NCBI GenBank assembly: GCA_023387985.1 | Contig: JAEWHC010000005.1 | Location: 62,001 to 126,000 of the forward strand | Origin: Bacteroidota bacterium | Lineage (GTDB): Bacteria; Bacteroidota; Bacteroidia; Chitinophagales; Chitinophagaceae | Direction of reading: 5' to 3' | DNA: 64,000 bases | Shown here: positions 33,844 through 42,535 of the stretch, piece after piece | Layout of the letters: each line of letters starts with the position of its first letter | Numbering within the stretch: position 1 is the first letter of the stretch | Made by a program: the position numbers and the translations under genes | Notes under the pieces: model-generated | Database searches by the model: none | Told to the model about the DNA's origin: nothing | The model's input: only the letters and a program-made list of their open reading frames with translations

Positions 33844-35200
33844 TTTTCAAAACATAGAAAGGAACATTGGCTGTAGCAACATAATCCGTGTTATTGGAAA
33901 TATATAAATAAGCTCTGTAGGGCCCTTCTTTATCGGGGACAATAAAACTTGTCTTTTTTCCCTGCACATTAAAATCAATATTTTCTACTTGAACGTCGTT
34001 ATGTGTATTAAACCACACTTCTTTTCTTAATTCCCAATGATACTGCAGATTCTTCTGCTCCTTTTGAGGTAAAACTATTTCCAGCTCCGCCAGGCTTCCG
34101 GCATCCAGGATAATATTCTTTGCGGCTCCTTCTTGATTAAGCAGAATATACTCAAGTTCTGGTCCGGGATAAATCGCATTTGGGTCATTTCTCCAAATTT
34201 TCGACAGCTCAAAAACCGGCTGCGTCTTCTTATGATCCTCTGTAAATAAACTATACCAGGTAGGCGTATGTTCATTTTTTTGTCCCCAGTAAAAAATAAA
34301 ACTTCCAAGTGAATTGTTATATTTTAAGGGAACTATATAATCCCGGTATCGCTTGATGATCTGTTCTGCTTTTTTGGTACTTGTTTCTTCTATTGGAGCC
34401 TGCCATGAAGTTAGCTGTGCTTCCCATGGCCCATTGACCCCCCACTCGGTAATCACATGAGGGCCGTCCCAATAAGATGCAATGGGTTTCAGTTTTTCAG
34501 CAAACTTGTTGATGGTGCCAAATGAATTGAAAGAAATAAAATCGAGTTGAGGACTTCTCAGTTTAATGGAAACCACCCGTAGCTTATTGGCTCCAATTGT
34601 TACCGTGCTCACCGGGTGATTGGGATCGAGTTCATGAATCAGATCAATTAAGATATTGAATTTTTTAAAAAACGCTGTGCGCTTATAGAAGTAGGGATAA
34701 TAGAGTTCGTTCCCCAGATTCCAATAGAGCAAGGCCGGATGATCTCTGTGCTGCCGCACTACCCTTGCCACCCGTTCCCTGACCTGTTCAAACAATGAAT
34801 CTTCCTCATAAAACATAACGGCATTATTGAACTTGGGCATGGGTATATCGACCACCACTGCCAGGCCCAACGAGTCCGCTTTATCCAGGGTTGCGCGCAA
34901 ATCTATTGTATCATAAATCCTCGCCGTATTTGCCCCCGCCTCCTTTAGTTCCACAAGGTAATTTGAATGGGCAGCGCCACCATACATATAAAAAGGTTGG
35001 CCATTTCGAATTAAATGGTACCCATCATCTGCCTTTTGAATATAGACAGCGGGCCTGGGCCGGTTAGCGTCTTCAGGCTTTTTACACGAAGCCAGGATCA
35101 GCATTAGAACAATACCAATATAAACCGGTCTGAAAAATTGATGATTCAGGAAAATGTTGCCCGGGCGTACGAATATGTGAGGAGTGAAGGATGACCGCAT
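33827..35200 (-). CDS. Lipoprotein glycoside hydrolase, clan A (GH2/GH5-like TIM barrel)
   Basis: 457 residues, with a somewhat long N-terminus before a lipobox (LMLILASC, Cys39). A TIM barrel follows: FYMYGGAAHSNYLVELKEAG, VVVDIPMPKF, the acid/base pair ALLYWNLGNELYYPYF (Asn164-Glu165) and the nucleophile in VITEWGVNGPWE (Glu252). This is the GH2 C-domain/GH5 pattern. A beta-sandwich region fills 330-457. It is co-transcribed with, and overlaps, the GT2-GH26 gene, so it should act on the same polymer, outside the inner membrane. Exact linkage is not readable from sequence. The ATG at 35200 is the first start in frame. Confidence 0.85.
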   Translation of the reverse strand: MRSSFTPHIFVRPGNIFLNHQFFRPVYIGIVLMLILASCKKPEDANRPRPAVYIQKADDGYHLIRNGQPFYMYGGAAHSNYLVELKEAGANTARIYDTIDLRATLDKADSLGLAVVVDIPMPKFNNAVMFYEEDSLFEQVRERVARVVRQHRDHPALLYWNLGNELYYPYFYKRTAFFKKFNILIDLIHELDPNHPVSTVTIGANKLRVVSIKLRSPQLDFISFNSFGTINKFAEKLKPIASYWDGPHVITEWGVNGPWEAQLTSWQAPIEETSTKKAEQIIKRYRDYIVPLKYNNSLGSFIFYWGQKNEHTPTWYSLFTEDHKKTQPVFELSKIWRNDPNAIYPGPELEYILLNQEGAAKNIILDAGSLAELEIVLPQKEQKNLQYHWELRKEVWFNTHNDVQVENIDFNVQGKKTSFIVPDKEGPYRAYLYISNNTDYVATANVPFYVLKNEDGE

Positions 35201-35357
35201 TTTAATGGGTAATATATGGACCCTATCAATGATAGATTAATAGCAATCCTGTAACGTATCGTGTTTATTCTGAATCCTGAGTTAATACAATCCCTTATGG
35301 TTTATAAAAATCTAACTAGCTAAGTTAATAACCAGGCCGGTCTTTGTGACAAAATCC

Positions 35358-36611
35358 TCAATCTTCATAAATTAAATATTTCTTCCGCATTTCCCTGTAG
35401 GCAGTCAAACCCGGCTCCCAGGTTGCCCGAATCTGTTCTTCCGTCCAACCCTCTTTTACCTGCTGCCGGAAATTGCCATCGCCGACCAATCCATCAATAT
35501 TGCCCATCTGGTTGCTCAGTTTCCTGTCGAAAAATTTCTCCTTGAAAGGATGAGCTTTATACAATTCGAGAATCCATTGAATATTGATTTTCCCGGATTC
35601 ACGAAGCGAATCTGTATCGTAACCCCGCAAATCCAGGCCATAACAAACCTGGTTCATAAATAAGGGCGTTTCGGCCATTCCCTTAATGCCTGTAGGGGTA
35701 TAGGAAAATGCGTACTTCCCTTTAAGCTCAGGACTACCCAGCACACAGAAAGGATCGTAAGTGCCCCTACCATGATTGAGGTAAATGCCTTCAAACAAAC
35801 ATGTGCTTGGGTACAGCAGAATAGATTGCTGTGTATTGAGGTTGGGAGAAGGCGCTACCGGCAATGTATAGGGCATACTGTGGCGGTAATTGGCTACCGG
35901 AATAATTTTGAGCTGGCATTTCAAACCGGCCTTGGCAGGATCCGGGGCTGCCGTACGAGATGATGCATAGGAAACCCAGCCTTCGCCATTCACCATCTGC
36001 GCAAATTCAGCTACCGTTAAGCCATGCGAGATGGGGATTGGGAACATGCCAATACCGGATTTGTATTTCATATCGAGAACCGGGCCATCCACCAGGTAAC
36101 CATTGGGATTGGGCCTGTCGAGAATCAAAAGCTCCTTGCCGTTTTCAGCACAGGCTTCCATGATGCGCACCATAGAATTGATGTAGGTATAAAACCGCAC
36201 ACCTACATCCTGAAGATCGTAAACAAAAACATCGACATCGGCTAAATCTTCTTTGGTGGGTTTATTTCGGCTGCCATAAAGTGAAATGATTGGAATGCCG
36301 GTAGCGGCGTCCTTTTCATCTTTTACATGAGACCCCGCACTCGCGTTTCCACGAAAACCATGCTCAGGGCCAAAAACTTTTACGATATTAACGCCCAGTT
36401 TATGCAGGCTGTCCACCACATGCGTTTTTCCAATAACCGAAGTTGGATTGCCCATAAATGCAACCCGTTTACCTTTCAGGTAAGGGACATACAATTCGGT
36501 TTGCTCGGCACCTGTTTTGATCAAAGATTCCTGAGCATTCGCCGGTTTATGTTGAATTTGCAAGGCACATCCGAAAATTGACAAAACCAGGAGGTAGAAA
36601 ATATAATTCAT
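35358..36611 (-). CDS. Exo-beta-N-acetylmuramidase NamZ family (DUF1343) lipoprotein
   Basis: 417 residues with a very short signal and lipobox (LSIFGC, Cys15). The DUF1343 pattern is complete: GKRVAFMGNPTSVIGKTHVVD, VFGPEHGFRGNASAG, YDLQDVGVRFYTYINSM, LILDRPNPNGYLVDGPVLD and PISHGLTVAEFAQMVNGE. NamZ (GH171) removes terminal MurNAc from peptidoglycan fragments. No nag/mur recycling genes are adjacent, but the VanX-type dipeptidase and RlpA in this window show other wall-turnover functions. Promoter-like element at 36641-36648. Confidence 0.93.
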   Translation of the reverse strand: MNYIFYLLVLSIFGCALQIQHKPANAQESLIKTGAEQTELYVPYLKGKRVAFMGNPTSVIGKTHVVDSLHKLGVNIVKVFGPEHGFRGNASAGSHVKDEKDAATGIPIISLYGSRNKPTKEDLADVDVFVYDLQDVGVRFYTYINSMVRIMEACAENGKELLILDRPNPNGYLVDGPVLDMKYKSGIGMFPIPISHGLTVAEFAQMVNGEGWVSYASSRTAAPDPAKAGLKCQLKIIPVANYRHSMPYTLPVAPSPNLNTQQSILLYPSTCLFEGIYLNHGRGTYDPFCVLGSPELKGKYAFSYTPTGIKGMAETPLFMNQVCYGLDLRGYDTDSLRESGKINIQWILELYKAHPFKEKFFDRKLSNQMGNIDGLVGDGNFRQQVKEGWTEEQIRATWEPGLTAYREMRKKYLIYED

Positions 36612-36640
36612 GTAATGGGGTTATGAAATGCGTTAACGCA

Positions 36641-36648
36641 CAAAGATA
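36641..36648 (-). promoter_or_regulatory. Bacteroidota -7 promoter element (TATCTTTG on minus strand)
   Basis: The minus strand reads TATCTTTG, a match to TAnnTTTG, 29 bases before the NamZ-like start. Confidence 0.45.
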
Positions 36649-36776
36649 AATCCCTGTGACAGCGTATTGCCACAGGCACATGAAAAATTCAAAAGAATAA
36701 TTTCAAAATCCGCGGCCTTCCAGGAATGATTTTTATCGGTGCTCAGGAAATCAGGATTACGCGTTCTGTGCACAGA

Positions 36777-37529
36777 TTACTGACTATGATCTTTTGCATC
36801 CATCTTCTTCCAGATTTCATACATGGGTGCACCCTGACTTGTTTTTCCTGAATGGATCCATTGCGCATTCCGCAGCGTATCTGTAAAGCTCAGGCTCATG
36901 CCTACCCTGCTGTTGTCACGGGAGAAAAACTCAATATTTTCAGTGTATATCCCATCTTTAAAGGTATAGCTTCCGCCACCGGTACCGCTGAATGCGCCGG
37001 TTTCAATATTGATGGCCGCCCATTGGAATTTTGTACCGGATAAAAGTTTTAGCGTTCTGCGGGCACGCAAAGGCATTTCATTGCCAAGATTTCCGTCGCG
37101 CATCAAATGCGTTATCCGCCAGTTGCCGGCAATATGTTCATTTCCTTTATCCACCCTGTCCCATTCCGTTTTTACTCCGCTGAGGTTGGTTTGCATAAGC
37201 TCACTGTTTCCAAGAATATTGTAAGTCATTGTTCTGCCCACCATCGAACTGTCGGCACTATTGAACTGGATCTTCGCGGTCAGCCGGCCCGGGGCAAGCG
37301 TATATGGACCGCCAAAACTGTAGTAAAATTGTTTCCCGGCTTTGTCGTATTCGGTAAACATGAAATAATGTTCGTCGGCAATGATGAGGTAATTGCGGTT
37401 ATTATACACCATTTCCCATGCACCTTGCAATGTTTCAGGTGTAGTGGTTATGGGATCGGGCAATGCCGGTTGCTTGGGTGCGCAGGCTGCAAAAAATAAT
37501 AGAACGGCAGTTGTCAGGATGGTTTTCAT
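36777..37529 (-). CDS. Lipoprotein with two lipocalin-like domains, function unknown
   Basis: 250 residues from the ATG at 37529 (20 further codons are open upstream but precede the signal peptide). Lipobox LFFAAC (Cys16). Two similar halves follow: LQGAWEMVYNNRNYLI...FTEYDKAGKQFYYSFGGPYTL (about 35-135) and IAGNWRITHLMRDGN...AAINIETGAFSGTGGGSYTF (about 140-245). Each begins with the G-x-W typical of lipocalin-like folds and each has a D/E-rich strand pair. This suggests an internal duplication. The second half resembles DUF4488-type proteins (weak). No operon partner. Confidence 0.75.
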   Translation of the reverse strand: MKTILTTAVLLFFAACAPKQPALPDPITTTPETLQGAWEMVYNNRNYLIIADEHYFMFTEYDKAGKQFYYSFGGPYTLAPGRLTAKIQFNSADSSMVGRTMTYNILGNSELMQTNLSGVKTEWDRVDKGNEHIAGNWRITHLMRDGNLGNEMPLRARRTLKLLSGTKFQWAAINIETGAFSGTGGGSYTFKDGIYTENIEFFSRDNSRVGMSLSFTDTLRNAQWIHSGKTSQGAPMYEIWKKMDAKDHSQ

Positions 37530-37905
37530 ACGGGGCAATTTGATTTCGCTAAAAATAAAAAAAAGCCGGCAGATTACCAAAGCTTGCAATTATTGGAAAA
37601 AAAGCAAATTTGTCTTATCCTTATAAAAATTATCCTGTTAATAATCCTCATTAATAATTTGCACGAAAACTTCGAACTTATATTATAATAACAGCGTAAA
37701 CGCTTGTTACTGATGAGGTCAATCCACCAAAAGCGGCCAAACAGCAATCCATTTTCTTTCTGCCGCCTGAATCCAGCCTCTTGTGCGGAGCCGGCAGGGC
37801 GAAACGGTTTTATACAAATGAGGCGTTCAACTGCCTAAGTAACCCAAAATTTACTTACCCCAATGCCCCCGGATAAAAACATGTTTATCATTCAATCTTT
37901 CTCCT
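37530..37905. other. Gene-free divergent region upstream of the efflux operon
   Basis: No gene is supported. It should carry the promoter of the minus-strand lipoprotein and the distal part of the tetR control region. Nothing further stands out. Confidence 0.6.
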
Positions 37906-37913
37906 TAGTTTTG
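37906..37913 (+). promoter_or_regulatory. Bacteroidota -7 promoter element (TAGTTTTG)
   Basis: TAGTTTTG matches TAnnTTTG. It is followed four bases later by the operator palindrome, so the start site would lie inside or next to the operator. Confidence 0.5.
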
Positions 37914-37916
37914 CTA

Positions 37917-37932
37917 TTAACCAAATGGTTAA
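37917..37932. promoter_or_regulatory. Probable TetR operator
   Basis: TTAACCA-AA-TGGTTAA is a perfect inverted repeat. A third half-site (AAATGGTTAA, 37935-37944) repeats directly after it and includes the ATG of the tetR gene. Placement between the -7 box and the start codon fits autorepression of the whole efflux operon. Confidence 0.6.
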
Positions 37933-37937
37933 ACTAA

Positions 37938-38567
37938 ATGGTTAACGCCAAAAAAATCACCTCCCAGGCCGAATCAGCTATTTTACAAAGCGCCAGAAAG
38001 GAGTTCGAACGCCATGGATTGGCTGGCGCCAGGATGCAACGGATAGCCGATGAGGCCGGCATCAACAAAGCCTTGCTGCACTACTACTTTCGGAACAAGA
38101 ACCAGTTATTTCTGCGCATTTTCGAAGAAGCGATCAGCCAGACCATTCCGCAACTGCAAAAGATCATTCACAACGAAGGCGGTTTCCCGGAAAAGATCCA
38201 AAGCTTTGTGCATCTCTATATTTCCACACTCAACCAGCATCCCTATTTACCGGCATTTGTGCTTTCAGAATTGAGGCACCAACCTGTCGGTTTTTTCAAA
38301 AAAAATTTTCCGGCCCATACGCTTAAAGCCATTCAGCAAATGTTTGTTATGCTGGATAAGGCTGCATCTGCCGGAATCATCCGGAAATGGGATTGGGAAC
38401 AGCTGTTGATCAGTATGATCAGTTTATGTGTTTTTCCCTTCGCCGCCACGCCAATTATTCAACATTTGCTGAGTTTGAAAGAGCAGGAAATGAAAAAATT
38501 TATGGAAGACCGGAAAGTTTTTGTCACCCAATTTTTATTAGCCGCTTTAAAACCTGATCATTTATGA
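37938..38567 (+). CDS. TetR/AcrR family transcriptional regulator
   Basis: 209 residues. N-terminal HTH (residues about 10-57) with the usual pattern RMQRIADEAGINKALLHYYFRNKNQLFLRIF; the C-terminal helical domain is ligand-binding and not identifiable. First gene of an operon with an outer-membrane channel, a fusion protein and ABC subunits, its stop overlapping the next start (ATGA). In E. coli the equivalent ybhGFSR operon is also governed by a TetR protein (CecR). The palindrome at 37917-37932 is its probable target. Confidence 0.92.
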   Translation: MVNAKKITSQAESAILQSARKEFERHGLAGARMQRIADEAGINKALLHYYFRNKNQLFLRIFEEAISQTIPQLQKIIHNEGGFPEKIQSFVHLYISTLNQHPYLPAFVLSELRHQPVGFFKKNFPAHTLKAIQQMFVMLDKAASAGIIRKWDWEQLLISMISLCVFPFAATPIIQHLLSLKEQEMKKFMEDRKVFVTQFLLAALKPDHL

Positions 38568-39862
38568 AAAAAATGAAGCGAAAAATAAACTGCCTGTTAT
38601 TGGCCCTGTTTTTCATCCCCCTGGGTTTGCTTGCCCAAAACCGGCAGATCCGTCTGGCCGAAGTGGAACAATGGGCGGCCATGCATTTTCCGTTACTTGT
38701 TCAGAAGACTCTCGCAAATGAACGGGCGGCGGTTGCCAAAAGCAACCTCGGGAAAAACTATTTACCACAGGTGAATGTGAACGCCCAGGCCACCTGGCAA
38801 AATGCGGTGCCTGAATTGCCGGTGAAAATTCAATTGCCCGGCTTTGAGATCGATCCGGTTAACAAAGATCAGTACCGTGCCATCATTGACGTTTCCCAAC
38901 TGCTTTATGATGGGGGCTCCATCCGACTGCAAAAACAACTGGCCGAATTGGAAGCCATTGTAAAAAGCCTGCAGACCGATGCGCAGTTTGAACCCATGCG
39001 TGAACGGGTGACACAACTTTATTTCAGCGGGCTGCTTGTTAATGAACAAAAGCAATTGATGCAAACCGCGATGGAGGATATTGCCCTTGGCATAAACAAA
39101 GTAGAAGCCCAAGTGCAAAACGGAATCGCATTCCGCTCCCATCTTGCCACGTTGCAAACCGAAGAATTAAAAATAAAACAACAATTGAGCGAGCTGGAAA
39201 TTCAACGGCTAGCCATCCTGGAAATGCTTTCTCTTTTTACCGGTCAGCATCTCGACGCATCGGTGGTGCTTACAGATGAAAAGCCCGAAATGCGCTTTAT
39301 GGCTAACCGCAACCTTGAAAACCGTCCGGAATGGAAATTATTTAGCGCCCAGGACAGCCTTGCGCTGATGCAGGCTACCCTTGCCGATATAAGAACCCGG
39401 CCAAAGCTGAGCGCCTTTGCCCAGGGTGGTTATGGCAATCCCGGGCTCAACATGCTTAAAAATGAATTCTCCCCCATGTTCATGACCGGCATCCGCTTCA
39501 ATTGGAATTTGTCAGCATTTTATTCCAGGGACAATGACCACAAACTTGCATCCATACAACAACGTGAGATTGCGGCGCAAAAAGAAAATTTCATAATGCA
39601 AACCAATGCCCGCCTCAATGATGAAGCAACCAAAATGCAAAGGTTGGAGGAATTGTTGAAAACCGATGGCGAGATCATTGTACTTCGGCAGCAAATTAAA
39701 GAAGCTTCCAAAGCCCAGCTCGATCATGGCGTAATTAATGCCAATGATTACATACGCGAAGTGAATGCCGAAAACCAGGCAATCCTTCAGCAGAAAATAC
39801 ATGAACTGCAATTGTTGCAGGCACAACGTAATTATAAACTCATAACCGGACAAACCCAATGA
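38564..39862 (+). CDS. TolC-like outer membrane efflux protein
   Basis: 432 residues with a signal peptide (LGLLAQN). Two OEP-type halves with long amphipathic helices; NLGKNYLPQVNVNAQATWQN marks the first strand pair and PKLSAFAQGGYGNPGLNM the second. It should form the trimeric channel through the outer membrane for the exporter encoded downstream. Overlaps both neighbours by 4 bases. Confidence 0.92.
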   Translation: MKKMKRKINCLLLALFFIPLGLLAQNRQIRLAEVEQWAAMHFPLLVQKTLANERAAVAKSNLGKNYLPQVNVNAQATWQNAVPELPVKIQLPGFEIDPVNKDQYRAIIDVSQLLYDGGSIRLQKQLAELEAIVKSLQTDAQFEPMRERVTQLYFSGLLVNEQKQLMQTAMEDIALGINKVEAQVQNGIAFRSHLATLQTEELKIKQQLSELEIQRLAILEMLSLFTGQHLDASVVLTDEKPEMRFMANRNLENRPEWKLFSAQDSLALMQATLADIRTRPKLSAFAQGGYGNPGLNMLKNEFSPMFMTGIRFNWNLSAFYSRDNDHKLASIQQREIAAQKENFIMQTNARLNDEATKMQRLEELLKTDGEIIVLRQQIKEASKAQLDHGVINANDYIREVNAENQAILQQKIHELQLLQAQRNYKLITGQTQ

Positions 39863-40800
39863 AAAAGAATATGCTATTGATCGGATTTTTTGGCCTGACA
39901 GTTTTTGCTCTCTCCTGTAAAAGCAGTGAGCCCCAATATGATGCTTCAGGCGTTTTTGAAGCCGAGGAGATTATTGTGTCTTCGGAGATTCCCGGCAGGA
40001 TCATCGCGATGCCGGCCCGCGAGGGCATGCGCATTTCGCAGGACAGCACCATTGCCATAATTGATGCCGGCAACCTCACCCTGCAACAGGAGCAGGTGGA
40101 AGCCTCCATCCGGTCACTGCAGGACAAAACAGCAAATGTGCAACCCCAGGTTAAGCTGATCCGCGATCAATTGCGGGTGCAGGAAACACAGCTTGAGCAT
40201 TTATTAAAAGAACAAAAGCGCTTTGAAGCCCTTGTACAGGCAGATGCTGCAACACCCAAGCAGCTTGATGACCTTACTGCGCAAATCACCACCTTGCGTT
40301 CACAAATGGCGGTAACCCGTCAGCAAATACAGGTAGCACAAACAAACACCGGCACGCAGAACCGCGCAGTCATGAGTGAAAGGGAACCACTTCGTAAACG
40401 TGCGGAAATAATCGCCGACCAGGTAAACCGCGGACGGATCAGCAGCCCCATAAACGGTACCATACTCGTAACCTATGCCAATGTAGGCGAAATGACCGCG
40501 CCGGGAAAACCCATCCTGAAAATGGCTGATCTCTCCACGATTGTTCTGCGGGCATACGTTACCGGCGACCAGCTCGCCAAAGTAAAACTCGGGCAGCAGG
40601 TAAGCGTTTTTGTTGGCAGTGGTTCCGACAGCTCGCGTAAATATGCGGGTAACGTTACCTGGATTGCAGACCAGGCGGAATTCACGCCTAAAACCATTCA
40701 AACCATTGAGGAGCGGGCCAATCTCGTATATGCCACGAAAATAACCGTGCAGAATGATGGTTTCCTGAAAATTGGAATGTACGCGGAGGTGGCGCTGTAG
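39859..40800 (+). CDS. HlyD-type periplasmic adaptor (membrane fusion protein), lipoprotein
   Basis: 313 residues with a lipobox (VFALSC, Cys20), so anchored by lipid rather than by a helix. Order: barrel-sandwich half (FEAEEIIVSSEIPGRIIAM), a long coiled-coil hairpin (about 75-180), the second half (GRISSPINGTILVTYANVGEMTAPGKPIL) and a beta-barrel domain (LRAYVTGDQLAKVKLGQ). It links the ABC permeases to the TolC-like channel. Similar to YbhG. Confidence 0.92.
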   Translation: MKKNMLLIGFFGLTVFALSCKSSEPQYDASGVFEAEEIIVSSEIPGRIIAMPAREGMRISQDSTIAIIDAGNLTLQQEQVEASIRSLQDKTANVQPQVKLIRDQLRVQETQLEHLLKEQKRFEALVQADAATPKQLDDLTAQITTLRSQMAVTRQQIQVAQTNTGTQNRAVMSEREPLRKRAEIIADQVNRGRISSPINGTILVTYANVGEMTAPGKPILKMADLSTIVLRAYVTGDQLAKVKLGQQVSVFVGSGSDSSRKYAGNVTWIADQAEFTPKTIQTIEERANLVYATKITVQNDGFLKIGMYAEVAL

Positions 40801-40809
40801 ATTGAAATC

Positions 40810-41793
40810 ATGAATTCTGTCTACGGCGGGTTCCATTCAAAAAAACAACTTAAATTCAATAACAAACAATTGATCACCGTAAACAACTTATCAAAATCCT
40901 ATAAAAACGGCAGGGAAATTATTCCTGCCCTAAAGGGTATTTCCTTTAATGTAAACCAGGGTGAAATCTTTGGCCTTATCGGGCCTGATGGTGCAGGCAA
41001 AACCACACTTATCCGGATATTGACCACCCTCATTTTGCCGGATTCCGGCTCAGCAACCGTGCAAGGTCTGGATGTGGTAAACGATTTCAAAAAGATCAGG
41101 CATTTGTTTGGATACATGCCCGGCCGCTTTTCACTCTACCAGGACCTGACCGTTGAAGAAAATATCAATTTTTTCGCTTCTATTTTTCACACTACCGTTG
41201 AAGAAAATTATCACCTGGTAAAAGATATATACGCACAGATTGAACCGTTTAGAAACCGGCCGGCGGGCAAACTCTCCGGCGGAATGAAACAAAAACTGGC
41301 TTTGAGTTGTGCGCTGATCCATAAGCCGGATTATTTGTTCCTGGATGAACCGACAACCGGTGTGGATGTGGTGAGCCGAAAAGAGTTTTGGGACATGCTG
41401 AAAAAACTGCGCAACCAGGGACTTACCCTCCTCGTATCCACGCCTTATATGGACGAAGCCCGGCTTTGCGACCGCGTTGCCCTAATGCAAAACGGGCGGT
41501 TTATGGATGTGGACAGACCGGATAAGATCATTCAAAAAAACCAGGGTTACCTGCTTGCCGCAAAAGCTTCCAATACCTATACCTTGATCAATGAGCTCAG
41601 AAAACTAAATCTCCCAGCACACAGCTACCCCTTTGGGGAATGGATACACATTATGTCAAAAAGCCGCTTTATGGAGGCGGAAGCCCTGGTGGAAAAACTG
41701 ACAGATACTGGTTTGCAAAATGTGCAGGTACGGGAGATCGAACCCAATATTGAAGACATTTTTATGAAACTTATGCGAACAAACCATGAATGA
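40810..41793 (+). CDS. ABC transporter ATP-binding protein (first of two)
   Basis: 327 residues. Walker A GPDGAGKTT (Lys64), signature LSGGMKQKL, Walker B YLFLDEPTTGVD and H-loop region LLVSTPYMDEA, in which the usual switch His appears as Pro-Tyr (STPYMDE). It corresponds to the first half of YbhF, which in E. coli is a fusion of two ATPases; here the halves are separate genes overlapping by 8 bases. The first ~25 residues (to NNKQLITVNN) are extra to the domain. Confidence 0.92.
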   Translation: MNSVYGGFHSKKQLKFNNKQLITVNNLSKSYKNGREIIPALKGISFNVNQGEIFGLIGPDGAGKTTLIRILTTLILPDSGSATVQGLDVVNDFKKIRHLFGYMPGRFSLYQDLTVEENINFFASIFHTTVEENYHLVKDIYAQIEPFRNRPAGKLSGGMKQKLALSCALIHKPDYLFLDEPTTGVDVVSRKEFWDMLKKLRNQGLTLLVSTPYMDEARLCDRVALMQNGRFMDVDRPDKIIQKNQGYLLAAKASNTYTLINELRKLNLPAHSYPFGEWIHIMSKSRFMEAEALVEKLTDTGLQNVQVREIEPNIEDIFMKLMRTNHE

Positions 41794-42532
41794 AAAACCC
41801 ATCATAACCGCGGCAGATCTCACTAAGAAGTTCGGTGATTTTGTGGCCGTAGATGCAATCAGTTTCGACGTAAAACAAGGCGAAATTTTCGGGTTTCTTG
41901 GCGCCAATGGAGCCGGCAAAACAACTGCCATGCGCATGCTTTGCGGACTAAGCATTCCGACCTCGGGAAAGGCGACCGTGGCAGGTTTTGATGTATTTAC
42001 CCGAAGTGAAGAAATAAAAAAAAATATCGGCTATATGAGCCAGAAATTTTCCCTTTACGATGACCTGACCGTGAGGGAAAACATGCGGCTTTATGGCGGT
42101 ATCTATGGTATGTCAAAAAAGGATATCAAAAAAAAGACGAGCCAGGTCATTGAAAAACTGCACCTGCAGGAATCGGCAAATGCGTTGGTTCGTTCCCTGC
42201 CCCTGGGCTGGAAGCAGAAACTCGCTTTTTCTGTGGCGATGTTCCATGAGCCTCCCATTATTTTCCTGGATGAACCCACCGGCGGAGTGGATCCGGTTAC
42301 GCGGAGAGAATTCTGGGAATTGATTTATGAAGCAGCCTATAACGGCACCACCATTTTTGTAACAACACACTACATGGATGAAGCGGAATATTGCAACCGG
42401 GTATGCATCATGGTGGATGGAAGAATTGAGGCCCTGGATACACCGGCAAGTTTGAAATCCGCTTTGGATGCCGCCGGTATGGAAGAAGTATTTCTGAACC
42501 TTGCAAGGAAAGCAAAAAGAATTGAGGTTTAA
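41786..42532 (+). CDS. ABC transporter ATP-binding protein (second of two)
   Basis: 248 residues. Walker A GANGAGKTT and Walker B IIFLDEPTGGVD with H-loop TTHYMDEAEY are intact, but the signature is degenerate (LPLGWKQKL for LSGGQ). This is also known from the second ATPase half of YbhF-type systems, so one of the two composite sites is probably weakened. It pairs with the preceding ATPase as a heterodimer. Confidence 0.92.
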   Translation: MNEKPIITAADLTKKFGDFVAVDAISFDVKQGEIFGFLGANGAGKTTAMRMLCGLSIPTSGKATVAGFDVFTRSEEIKKNIGYMSQKFSLYDDLTVRENMRLYGGIYGMSKKDIKKKTSQVIEKLHLQESANALVRSLPLGWKQKLAFSVAMFHEPPIIFLDEPTGGVDPVTRREFWELIYEAAYNGTTIFVTTHYMDEAEYCNRVCIMVDGRIEALDTPASLKSALDAAGMEEVFLNLARKAKRIEV

Positions 42533-42535
42533 GTT

